Source: an uncultured Clostridia bacterium
GTDB lineage: Bacteria; Bacillota; Clostridia; TANB77; CAG-508
Length of the DNA: 64,000 bases
Direction of reading: 5' to 3'
Assembly (NCBI GenBank): GCA_944386415.1
Contig: CALXAY010000003.1
Coordinates: 1 to 64,000 of the forward strand
Part shown: one piece after another, positions 56,492 to 64,000 of the stretch
Numbering within the stretch: the stretch's first letter is position 1
Layout of the letters: the number at the start of each line of letters is the position of its first letter
The notes under the pieces: generated by a model
Told to the model about the DNA's origin: nothing
Databases searched by the model: none
Seen by the model: the letters and a program-made list of their open reading frames with translations, nothing else
Position numbers and translations under genes: made by a program

Positions 56492-58849
56492 CTATTTTCT
56501 TGCAAATTTTCTTTCTATATCGTATTTAGTCATTTTTATGACAGTAGGTCTTCCATGAGGACATGTAAATGGATTTGAAAGTTTTAATAATTCATCCATT
56601 AATCTTTCTACCTCTTCTCTTGTTAAGTCCATATTAGCTTTCACTGCTGCTTTGCATGCTACTGTTGCTATAAACTTTTCTTCTTTTTCTTGTTTTGCTG
56701 TTCTTGCTACTGTATTTATTTCATCAAGTGTTTCTAAGAATAATTCTTTTGTATCTAAATCTATGCATACAGTAGGTACTCCTGTTAATTTTATCGTATT
56801 TTCTCCAAATTCCTCCAATGTAAATCCTGCTTGTTCAAACATTTTTATATTTTCTTTTGCTATATCCATCTCTTTATGTGTTAAAGTTATTACATCTGGT
56901 AATAGCAATAATTGAGAATCCTTTATTTTATCACTGTAATAATTTTTCTTTACTTTCTCATACATTATTCTTTCGTGTGCTGCATGTTGATCTAATATAT
57001 ACATTTCATCTCCTATTTCTAGGATTATATATGTTTTAAAGATAATTCCTATAAATTTATATGTTGGTTTCTTAATTTTTTCATCAGTTTCAAACATAGA
57101 TATATTATTCTTTACAATATCTATTGCATTACTTTTATCTTCTTCTTTTGGTTTTTCTTCCTTATCGGCAATTGGTGATTTTCCAAATAATTTTCTATAC
57201 ATTTCATCGAAATCTTCTGAAACAACCTGTGGATTGTTATCTAATTTTTCCATTTTTTGTTTTATTTCACCAAATTCTTCTTTTATCTCTTTATTATCTA
57301 TGTTTTCGATTGCATCATTTATTTTGTTTATTTTTTCTTTTTGTTCATCATTTATTTGTGCTGATACTTCTATTGTCTCTTTTTTATTTACTTGTTCTTC
57401 TTTATTGCTTTCTTTATTTTCTCCATCTTTTTTATTTTCTTTTTCCAAATTATATTTTTCGCTTATATCTTCCAATTTATTTGCTTTATTTTCGTTTAAT
57501 TCATCTTCCAATTTTGCTCTCATTTTCTTTAATTGTTCTAATACGTCTGTTGTATCTATTGGAGATCCTATATTCTCGTTCACTTGTTTCTTCTCTTCGC
57601 TTGTTTTATATTCTATTTCATCATTTTTATTTTTGCTATTATAAACATCTTCCAAAACATTTGTTTTTATTCTACTTTCTTCATCTGTATATTTTTCTAT
57701 TTGCTTTTCATTCTGTTTTCTAAAACCAAATAATCCCCCTTGATTTTCTTTCTTAGATTCTCTTAAGTTTCTAAGTCTTTCTTCAAAACTTTCAGTAGTT
57801 CTTTCTATTCTCTTTTCACCATTTTCATCTCTTAAACTTTTTTCTGAATCTGTTACTAGTTCTCCTTTTAATAAAGTTTCTTTTATTGCATGATATACTG
57901 ACTGAAACACTTTATTTTCCTCTTGAAATCTTACTTCTAATTTTGCTGGATGAACATTTACATCTACCTTTGATGGATTCATTTCTAAATTTAATACAGC
58001 AAATCCAAATTTTCCTATTGGTATTAATCCTTTATATGCTTGCTCTGTTGCTGCTGTTAGTGTTTTATCCTTTATATATCTTTTATTTACGAAAAACAAT
58101 TGATGTGAACGGTTTGATCTTGATATCTCTGGTTTTCCAATTACTCCAGATACAGTAATATCTTCATATTGATAGTTTACTTCTAATATAGCATTTGCTA
58201 TATCCTTTCCATATATACTATATATTACATCTTTCAAATTTCCGCTTCCATTTGTTTGTATTACAGTTTTTCCAGTATTAATTAATTTTATTGCTACATT
58301 TGGATTTACTAAAGCTATTCTTGTTATTACATCCTCTATATATCCTGACTCTGTGTAATCTTTCTTTAAAAATTTATATCTTACTGGTGTATTAAAAAAT
58401 AAATTTTTTACAGTTATTGTTGTACCTGTTCTACAACCAGTTTCTTCCTTTTGTAATACATCTCCTGCTTCTATTACTACCTTATATCCTATTTCTTGTT
58501 CTGCTGTTTTTGATACTAATTCAACATTTGCAACAGCAGCAATACTAGCTAATGCTTCACCTCTAAACCCCATAGATGTTACTGTATTTAAATCTTCTGC
58601 TGACCTTATCTTACTTGTTGCATGTCTTTCAAAAGCTATTTCTAAATCATCTGCACCTATTCCTCTTCCATTATCACTAACCTTTATAAAAGATATACCT
58701 CCGTTTTTTATTTCTACTGTTATATTTGTAGCACCTGCATCTATTGAATTTTCCACCATTTCTTTTACCACTGATGCTGGTCTTTCTATTACTTCACCTG
58801 CTGCAATTTTATTTATTGTTAATTCGTCTAGTAATACTATATTTCCCAT
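56492..58849 (-). CDS. mutL: DNA mismatch repair protein MutL
   Basis: A 785-aa MutL. The GHKL ATPase is clear: INKIAAGEVIERPASVVKEM, VENSIDAGATNITVEI, VSDNGRGIGADDLEIAFERH, TSMGFRGEALASIAAVANVE. The C-terminal dimer/endonuclease domain has LDQHAAHERIMYEKV and ends ACKAAVKANM and FTCPHGRPTVIKM; the DQHAAHERI motif is typical of endonuclease-active MutL. The linker (about 340-580) is unusually long and Lys/Glu-rich, which explains the length above the usual 600-650. Gene intact, with two out-of-phase CGG triplets. Confidence 0.96.
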   Translation of the reverse strand: MGNIVLLDELTINKIAAGEVIERPASVVKEMVENSIDAGATNITVEIKNGGISFIKVSDNGRGIGADDLEIAFERHATSKIRSAEDLNTVTSMGFRGEALASIAAVANVELVSKTAEQEIGYKVVIEAGDVLQKEETGCRTGTTITVKNLFFNTPVRYKFLKKDYTESGYIEDVITRIALVNPNVAIKLINTGKTVIQTNGSGNLKDVIYSIYGKDIANAILEVNYQYEDITVSGVIGKPEISRSNRSHQLFFVNKRYIKDKTLTAATEQAYKGLIPIGKFGFAVLNLEMNPSKVDVNVHPAKLEVRFQEENKVFQSVYHAIKETLLKGELVTDSEKSLRDENGEKRIERTTESFEERLRNLRESKKENQGGLFGFRKQNEKQIEKYTDEESRIKTNVLEDVYNSKNKNDEIEYKTSEEKKQVNENIGSPIDTTDVLEQLKKMRAKLEDELNENKANKLEDISEKYNLEKENKKDGENKESNKEEQVNKKETIEVSAQINDEQKEKINKINDAIENIDNKEIKEEFGEIKQKMEKLDNNPQVVSEDFDEMYRKLFGKSPIADKEEKPKEEDKSNAIDIVKNNISMFETDEKIKKPTYKFIGIIFKTYIILEIGDEMYILDQHAAHERIMYEKVKKNYYSDKIKDSQLLLLPDVITLTHKEMDIAKENIKMFEQAGFTLEEFGENTIKLTGVPTVCIDLDTKELFLETLDEINTVARTAKQEKEEKFIATVACKAAVKANMDLTREEVERLMDELLKLSNPFTCPHGRPTVIKMTKYDIERKFARK

Positions 58850-58965
58850 TTTTATCCTCCGTTTTTTCTATAAATCTTTGGCTTTTATTTTATCATAACG
58901 TCTTTTAAAAATCCATACTTAAATATGAATTAAATTAAAATTATTATTTTTTATAAACAAAATTA

Positions 58966-58997
58966 AAACAAGGCCTCTATAAAAGAGGTCTTGTTTT
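58966..58997 (-). terminator. Terminator of the 59009 gene
   Basis: Stem AAAACAAG(A/G)CCTC / GAGG(T/C)CTTGTTTT, strong, flanked by T-runs on the minus strand. Confidence 0.85.
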
Positions 58998-59008
58998 AGT
59001 GCTCAAAA

Positions 59009-59548
59009 CTATGCAAAAACATCAATATTCGTAAGAATCACTATTGGTCTAATATTATCTGCATAGTCTTCTTCATAACCATCAGGGTCAAACAGAGTAC
59101 AGTCTCTAATTTCACCGTTACTAGCCCGGTACAAACCATATTCTGTTTCGCAACGAGAAGAAAGCCAGTATTTCCTACCTTCTTCTTTGGAATCAATCAA
59201 TTCAAAATCGGATTTTGTAATGCTTCTAAAAAAGCTCACTTCTCTAGAAGAAAGAAGCTCATCACATATCCTATCCATGATACTAGGTCCGTAATTATAA
59301 CCAGACCATCCTTGAAGTATTAATTTTTTATCAATTTCCTCCAAACAAAATACTGGATGACCAAGCTTTTTTGTCAACCTTTTTTGAAGTGTTCCAACAA
59401 TTATTTTTGGAAAAAGCTCACTTGTAAAAACCTGTTCATCCTTCCATCCGCTTTGCTTACTAGAAATTGCACATACTCTTCCTCCTGGATTTGGAATTTC
59501 AATTTCTTGCTCAACTTCATCCAAAGCAAGAATATGCTTTCTAATCAT
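59009..59548 (-). CDS. DUF6273-like hypothetical protein, solitary cassette; in-phase CGG read through
   Basis: A 179-aa soluble protein related by eye to the 6786-7451 product: both end in KYWLSSR/TYWLAST, a DPDG-type turn and an IRPIVILTNI-type strand. Function unknown. It has a sigma-A promoter with 17-base spacing (59609-59637), ribosome site AAGGAAGGGG, its own terminator, and richer G+C. It contains the only in-phase CGG in the window that is not at a frame break (59126-59128, in YGLYRASNGE). The fourth base there is G. A +1 shift at that codon would destroy the conserved ending, so the triplet must be read as one residue. Confidence 0.72.
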   Translation of the reverse strand: MIRKHILALDEVEQEIEIPNPGGRVCAISSKQSGWKDEQVFTSELFPKIIVGTLQKRLTKKLGHPVFCLEEIDKKLILQGWSGYNYGPSIMDRICDELLSSREVSFFRSITKSDFELIDSKEEGRKYWLSSRCETEYGLYRASNGEIRDCTLFDPDGYEEDYADNIRPIVILTNIDVFA

Positions 59549-59608
59549 CTTTCCCCTTCCTTAAAAAGCACCTTTTACACAGTAACTTTATTTTGCTACC
59601 TACATTTT

Positions 59609-59637
59609 ATTATACATCATTCTTTACTATTTTGCAA
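59609..59637 (-). promoter_or_regulatory. Sigma-A-type promoter of the 59009 gene
   Basis: Minus-strand TTGCAA and TATAAT separated by 17 bases. Confidence 0.75.
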
Positions 59638-59651
59638 TGTAAAAGCAGGTA

Positions 59652-60323
59652 TTATTTACCTGCTTCATCGTTTTTATTTGCTAATTGTTTTTCAAAATAA
59701 GTCGTAAGTCCAACCAAAGTTAATAAATATGCTGTAATTACTAATGGAATTGTTATTACTCCTATAGGTATCCTTGTAATAGCCATAATACTAAGTAAAA
59801 TAACCTGTACTAAAATAGAAATAATTACTGTTTCTGCAACTGTTTTTATAACACCTATCTTACTGTATCTAAAAGCAATATAGACTAGTATAATTAAAGT
59901 TGCAATTAAAAATGGTACTATATATGGTTTTATAATATCTCTTCCTCTTGTATTTGGTATGCTTTCTACCTCTACATTATCTACCGATAATTCTGTTCCA
60001 TATTTTTCATTTACTTTATCTATTAAACTTTGTTTTTGTTCGTCTGTTATATCTTTGGCTATTATATTTACGGTATCTTCAAAAACTTCAACTTTTTGTA
60101 TAATTACTTTTTCTCCTGGCATTACTTCATCTGTTATTTGTTTTATATCTGATATATTAAAATCTTTTTCTAAATACAATTGTATACTTTTACTTTCTTG
60201 ATATCTTAAATCAAAATTAAGACCAATCGTCGCTGTAATTGCTATTCCAGCAATTATTATTACTGCAATTATTGCAATTATTATTTTTGATTTCTTAGAC
60301 ATTTTTTTCTTGTTTTCTTCCAT
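59652..60323 (-). CDS. secF: SecF-like protein translocase subunit, short
   Basis: A 223-aa SecF homologue. One N-terminal helix (IIIAIIAVIIIAGIAITATI), a periplasmic-type domain (VEVFEDTVNIIAKDITDEQ), then about three C-terminal helices (IVPFLIATLIILVYIAFRYS, VIISILVQVILLSIMAI, ITIPLVITAYLLTLVGLTTY). Standard SecF has six helices and near 300 residues, so this is a reduced form; two helices look missing or merged. It overlaps secD by 29 bases. SecDF uses the proton gradient to aid secretion. Confidence 0.8.
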   Translation of the reverse strand: MEENKKKMSKKSKIIIAIIAVIIIAGIAITATIGLNFDLRYQESKSIQLYLEKDFNISDIKQITDEVMPGEKVIIQKVEVFEDTVNIIAKDITDEQKQSLIDKVNEKYGTELSVDNVEVESIPNTRGRDIIKPYIVPFLIATLIILVYIAFRYSKIGVIKTVAETVIISILVQVILLSIMAITRIPIGVITIPLVITAYLLTLVGLTTYFEKQLANKNDEAGK

Positions 60324-61788
60324 CTTTCTTTTTACCTCCCTTGCTTTCTTTAACTCTTACCAATAAATTCGTAATAGTAATATTATATAAAGCTATTAAT
60401 GCAATCCCCCAGAACATTACCATTCCAAAACTGCTAATTGGTTCCCATTGTATAAAGCAGAAGGTGATAACAGCTATACAAATAGGTATTATTTTTATAA
60501 AGAATTCTTTATATGTTTCTTTTAATGCTATATTTATTACCGCTTTGTCTACCTTTTCTTCTTTGTTTAATTTAGACAATAATTTGTTTATGAATATATA
60601 ATTTAATATTAAAGCTATTGCTATTCCAAATATACCTTCTATTGATATTACTACATTTGCGTATCTAAGTAACAAGATAAATAGTGATACTAGTCCAATA
60701 TAAGCAAATGCAATTATAAATCCGTTTGTCTTATATCTAATAATTAATACTATTAAAGCAATAACAATTAATCCTAACATTACATATAAAACTATATTTA
60801 ATTCATCTTGTGTTATGTCTGATAAAATATACTGATTGCCATCAACAATATATTCAACTGGCATATTTCCATTGTTCAACACTGCTGCCACATCAAATGC
60901 TTGATTTGCATAACTTTGTAATGTTTCTCTATCTGTTGTTGCTGTTCCTATTGATAATTCTAATCTTCCTGTTTCTATTGTTTCAGCAAAACTTGTTGTC
61001 ATAATTTCTTCATCGTCAATTTTCATAGTTATTTCTTTTGTCGTTGTTTGTGTATTACTATCAGTAGATGTTTGGCTTGTTGTATTTTCCGTATTTCCTG
61101 TATTAGTAGTATTAGTCTCATTTGTTGTATTTGTTTCTACATAATTATTACTAATATCTCTTAGTTTATTTGCTCCATCTTTATTAAAATCTATTTCTAA
61201 ATATACAACTGTTCCACTAGAACTTCCTGATGGATCATATCCATAAACAACTCTTGCTTTTTTTATATCATTATTATCCATTAATACTTCTTGAGTTTGG
61301 CTATCTACTATTTCAAATCTCCCTGTTTTTGAAATATTATTTATAACATTATCTGTATAATAATTCTCTGGTACCTCTACTAATATATCTCCTGAAGCTG
61401 AATCTAATTTTGTAACATAATTATTAACTCCTAAATCATTTAACCTTTTTTCTATTATTCCTTTAGATTTCTTGTAATTATCTTCAATTAATACTTCTTC
61501 TGAATTACGAGGTGTTTCCTCTTTTGTATATCCTTTTTCTGTTAATTCTTCATCAGACAAATTATCTGCATCTGTAACTTCGTTTCCATTTGCATCTTTT
61601 ATAATAATATCATTTGATGTATCTACAACTAATCTGATATTTCTTCCACCTTTTAAATCCATTGCATATTCATAATCTTTTACTTTTTCTTCCATTCTAT
61701 TTTGTACCGGTACATATACTCCAAAAAATGCTACCATTGTAACAAGTATAATTGCCAATATTATTGTTAATAATTTTATTTTCTTCAT
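60295..61788 (-). CDS. secD: SecD-like protein translocase subunit
   Basis: A 497-aa SecD. It has the first helix, then YEYAMDLKGGRNIRLVVDT (the SecD D1 motif), a P1 domain with IIEKRLNDLGVNNYVTKLDS and DILVEVPENYYTD, an unusual Thr/Asn-rich low-complexity insert near residue 225 (bases about 61070-61140) and five C-terminal helices. It forms the SecDF pair with 59652-60323 and is probably transcribed with the HD gene upstream. Confidence 0.88.
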   Translation of the reverse strand: MKKIKLLTIILAIILVTMVAFFGVYVPVQNRMEEKVKDYEYAMDLKGGRNIRLVVDTSNDIIIKDANGNEVTDADNLSDEELTEKGYTKEETPRNSEEVLIEDNYKKSKGIIEKRLNDLGVNNYVTKLDSASGDILVEVPENYYTDNVINNISKTGRFEIVDSQTQEVLMDNNDIKKARVVYGYDPSGSSSGTVVYLEIDFNKDGANKLRDISNNYVETNTTNETNTTNTGNTENTTSQTSTDSNTQTTTKEITMKIDDEEIMTTSFAETIETGRLELSIGTATTDRETLQSYANQAFDVAAVLNNGNMPVEYIVDGNQYILSDITQDELNIVLYVMLGLIVIALIVLIIRYKTNGFIIAFAYIGLVSLFILLLRYANVVISIEGIFGIAIALILNYIFINKLLSKLNKEEKVDKAVINIALKETYKEFFIKIIPICIAVITFCFIQWEPISSFGMVMFWGIALIALYNITITNLLVRVKESKGGKKKDGRKQEKNV

Positions 61789-61815
61789 GATATTTCCTCC
61801 ATTTTTCTATTTAAG

Positions 61816-62476
61816 CTATAATAATTTTGTTCCATTTATAACTAATTCAAACCATATTTTTAAATATTTTGCTGCGTATTTACTCATCATAGTTCTATCC
61901 ATAAATATTTCAAAATAATCTAAAACTGGACATAATTTAGTATCTATTGCTAAATTAAGTATTGCTTTTCTTTCTTTACTATCTATTTTCAATTCTGCAT
62001 TTGTTACAGCATAATTTACTCTATCATGTATATCAAATGTTGATAGATTTGTATTTGTCACTCTGTCTCTATGCACATCTGATTTATCTGCTAAAATTAA
62101 TGCAGCCGATATATCACTTACTGCTGTTCCTGTTTGTTCATCATGATTTCCTATTGCCATCATAATTTCTGTTCTTTCTCTTACTTCCATTCCCATATCT
62201 TTTAAAATATTGTAAGCTATTATTGCTCCACTATGTGCATGATCTGTTCTATTTACACAATTTCCTATATCATGTAAATACCCTGCAATTCTTGCAAGTT
62301 CTATTGTTCTTTCTGGATATCCTAGTTCTTGTAATATATCTCCTGCTCTTTTTGAGACAATTGAAATATGTCTATGACTATGTTCAGTATATCCGGAGTC
62401 CATCTAATTGTTTTTGTGCTCCTTGAATCAGAGCTTCTACCTCTTCATTTTTTCTAACATTCTCTAAGGTAATCAT
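61816..62476 (-). CDS. HD-domain phosphohydrolase with a CGG +1 shift
   Basis: A 219-aa protein. From the ATG at 62476 (AAAGGAGGAAC ribosome site) it starts MITLENVRKNEEVEALIQG; after QKQLDGL the zero frame meets CGG 62393-62395 and would stop three codons on. The +1 frame gives GYTEHSHRHISIVSKRAG, then the HD motif ARIAGYLHDIGNCVNRTDHA, IMMAIGNHDEQTG and ALILADKSDVHRDRV. HD enzymes of this type cleave phosphomonoesters or cyclic nucleotides with two metals; the substrate is not known. It precedes secD in the operon. Confidence 0.88.
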
Positions 62477-62549
62477 TTTGTTCCTCCTTTAATTAGTCTT
62501 TTTAGATTTTATCTTAAAATGGAAAAAATATCAATATTTTTTTATAAAA

Positions 62550-63875
62550 TTATTTCATATTATTAGTTCCAACATCTTTTTGCCATAAATCTATTAAATA
62601 TTGTTTTTCAGTTTTTGGAATTAATGACATTCTATATGCACCTATTGGTTTATCATGTGAAAAGGTTGTTTCTTCCCCATCAGATTGTGGTTCTAACCAT
62701 CCTTCTTTGTCTACCCAAGCCTGATATACAATAGAATAATATGACGTATCTTTTAATTTTATACTTAAACTACTTATTCCAAATAAATGTTTTTTAGCTA
62801 TTTCTTTTGGTATTGGTTTTCCTCCAAACCCCATGTTTCCTTCTTTGTTCATTCCTTTTCCTCCTACTAACAATACCGTTTTTCCTTCTTGTGCTATTAC
62901 TGGTCCTGTTTTAAAGCTTAAATATCCATTATATCCATAATTATAGTTTGTTTCATATGTACTACATATTCCTTGTATCCCTTCACCCCAATAAGTATTT
63001 ATAAAACATCTTATTTGTAAAAAATCTTTATCTAAACCTTCCCAATATAATGAAATTCCTTCTATTTTATATTCACTATTAGCTTTTATCGCTTTTCTTC
63101 CTGCTATTTCATTTACTCCTGTTCCAAATTCCCAATTACTAAATGGCTCTTCATTCATCGCTCCATATTTTATTTTTATATTTGTTGCTTTATCTATTCT
63201 AACATCAATATTAGTACTATTACCAGCCAAATCTGTTACATCAAACGGATATAATACATTACATGCAAATTCTTTATTTAAAACCGTGTTTTCTTCAGAT
63301 GAGTTCCAAGCTTGTACTTTTCTTATTTTTTCATTTGCTTTAATTTTTGCAAGTATTTTTCCATCTTCTATTTCTTCTTGTGTAAAATTAATTGCTGGTG
63401 CTATATTATCTATTGTAATTCCAGTATCAAATATCACCTCTTCATTTACTTGGTCTGCAATATCTATAACCACACCTTTTGGAATTTTTATTATAAGATT
63501 TCCATTATTTTTTAATTTTGAAAGAATATATTTATAATAAATATATTCTCCTTCTTCTTTCTTTTTTATTTCTTTTCCACTTGGATTAAACTGTATATCA
63601 TCTAAAAAAAATTTTATTCCTGCTTCTATATTATTCTTTTTTATATTTTTCTCTTTTATTCTAAATTCTACAATTATAGTATGTGTTTTATTTGCATATT
63701 TATTATATTCTTCATTTGTATTACTTACACTTAAAAATTCTATTTTAGGAATTTCTCCATCAATATTTATGTTCGCAACTAAACTCGTATTTTCTATTAC
63801 ATATTTTGCATAACTATTAATACATATAAAAATACTTATTAAAAATACAAATAAAAAAGTGATTATTTTTTTCAA
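62550..63875 (-). CDS. Secreted Ig-like surface protein
   Basis: A 441-aa exported protein: signal peptide (ITFLFVFLISIFICINSYAK), then beta-rich repeats with NTSLVANINIDGEIPKIEFL and IDNIAPAINFTQEEIEDGKI of the bacterial Ig-like kind, and a C-terminal section with VNEIAGRKAIKANSEYKIEG, NYGYNGYLSFKTGPV and YSIVYQAWVDKEGWLEPQSD. No enzyme motif. The start is a TTG at 63875 behind AAGGAGGTAAA, 13 bases after the preceding stop, so the two are cotranscribed. No sorting signal is visible. Confidence 0.72.
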   Translation of the reverse strand: MKKIITFLFVFLISIFICINSYAKYVIENTSLVANINIDGEIPKIEFLSVSNTNEEYNKYANKTHTIIVEFRIKEKNIKKNNIEAGIKFFLDDIQFNPSGKEIKKKEEGEYIYYKYILSKLKNNGNLIIKIPKGVVIDIADQVNEEVIFDTGITIDNIAPAINFTQEEIEDGKILAKIKANEKIRKVQAWNSSEENTVLNKEFACNVLYPFDVTDLAGNSTNIDVRIDKATNIKIKYGAMNEEPFSNWEFGTGVNEIAGRKAIKANSEYKIEGISLYWEGLDKDFLQIRCFINTYWGEGIQGICSTYETNYNYGYNGYLSFKTGPVIAQEGKTVLLVGGKGMNKEGNMGFGGKPIPKEIAKKHLFGISSLSIKLKDTSYYSIVYQAWVDKEGWLEPQSDGEETTFSHDKPIGAYRMSLIPKTEKQYLIDLWQKDVGTNNMK

Positions 63876-63888
63876 ATATTTTACCTCC

Positions 63889-64000
63889 TTATTTTCCTAT
63901 GGTACATATTTCAAAATTAAACTTATCTATATTTTTTCCATCCTCTGTATCTTTTATATCATCTTTTTTGTTTATTTCATATTTCCATTCCCATTCAATT
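63889..64000 (-). CDS. C-terminal end of a probable surface/camelysin-like protein (partial)
   Basis: Only the last 36 codons are inside the window: IEWEWKYEINKKDDIKDTED, GKNIDKFNFEICTIGK and a stop at 63889. The W-x-W/D-T-x-x-G pattern is like the ends of TasA/camelysin-type matrix proteins, though the stretch is too short to be sure. It is directly upstream of the 62550 gene. Confidence 0.55.
   Translation of the reverse strand, partial: IEWEWKYEINKKDDIKDTEDGKNIDKFNFEICTIGK

Overview
The window is a strongly AT-rich stretch of a Gram-positive, low-GC Firmicutes/Clostridia chromosome, probably an uncultured gut Clostridia lineage. This is inferred from the sigK-type sporulation sigma factor, divIVA/sepF/ftsEX division genes, the split transketolase, the GGGtGRT/NifU-like pair, AGA-dominated arginine coding and prepilin-headed surface proteins. 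Nearly all genes lie on the minus strand in short operons.

The main observation concerns decoding. Ten genes, nine of them well-conserved types, appear broken into two to four reading frames. I find 14 break points (ftsX, pepV, sigK twice, a DUF368 gene, a RelE-type toxin, a drug-exporter ABC gene three times, a beta-CASP nuclease twice, ftsK, miaA, an HD-domain gene). Every one is a CGG triplet exactly in the zero frame, and the conserved protein resumes in the +1 frame as if the C were skipped and the next GGN read as glycine. About 75 other CGG triplets (hand count) on coding strands are out of phase and do no harm. Only one in-phase CGG is read straight through, in an isolated, compositionally different gene (59009-59548), and it is followed by G. 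The phase dependence argues for a property of translation, not a sequencing error or gene decay: either CGG has no arginine tRNA and ribosomes slip +1, or CGGN is a quadruplet glycine codon.

Layout: 1-1348 ftsEX; 1561-3919 split transketolase with a HAD phosphatase between its halves; 4059-5469 PepV dipeptidase; 5583-5770 a likely 6S RNA; 5996-8257 hemolysin III-type protein, a cassette gene and sigK; 8388-9913 DUF368 transporter and a decayed toxin-antitoxin pair; 10125-13077 tRNA wobble-uridine modification (U32 hydroxylase and TrmR-like methyltransferase) with small unknowns; 13178-18643 typA, two membrane-anchored unknowns, plsC, cmk and a P-loop/Asp23 protein; 18894-20309 NfeD and SPFH; 20410-24455 MarR-controlled heterodimeric ABC exporter with a visible operator; 24560-29775 alr, unknowns and the GGGtGRT/NifU pair; 29780-34587 gpmI-tpiA-pgk-gapA (lower glycolysis); 34774-35523 two cassette genes; 35669-43835 GH15 glycosidase, beta-CASP nuclease and a three-gene unknown group containing a repeat-rich amidoligase; 43867-47436 ftsK, coiled-coil protein, rsmD; 47667-52520 surface-protein island bounded by a 0.6-kb direct repeat of rsmD; 52730-58849 divIVA, sepF, HlyD-like, miaA, mutL; 59009-62476 cassette gene, secF, secD, HD protein; 62550-end secreted surface proteins.

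Several solitary genes (6786, 34774, 35317, 59009) are visibly richer in G and C, have their own promoter and terminator or hairpin, and look like recently acquired single-gene cassettes. Imperfect palindromes around GGGGAC/GTCCCC are scattered between operons. I saw no rRNA, tRNA, CRISPR array, insertion sequence or prophage.
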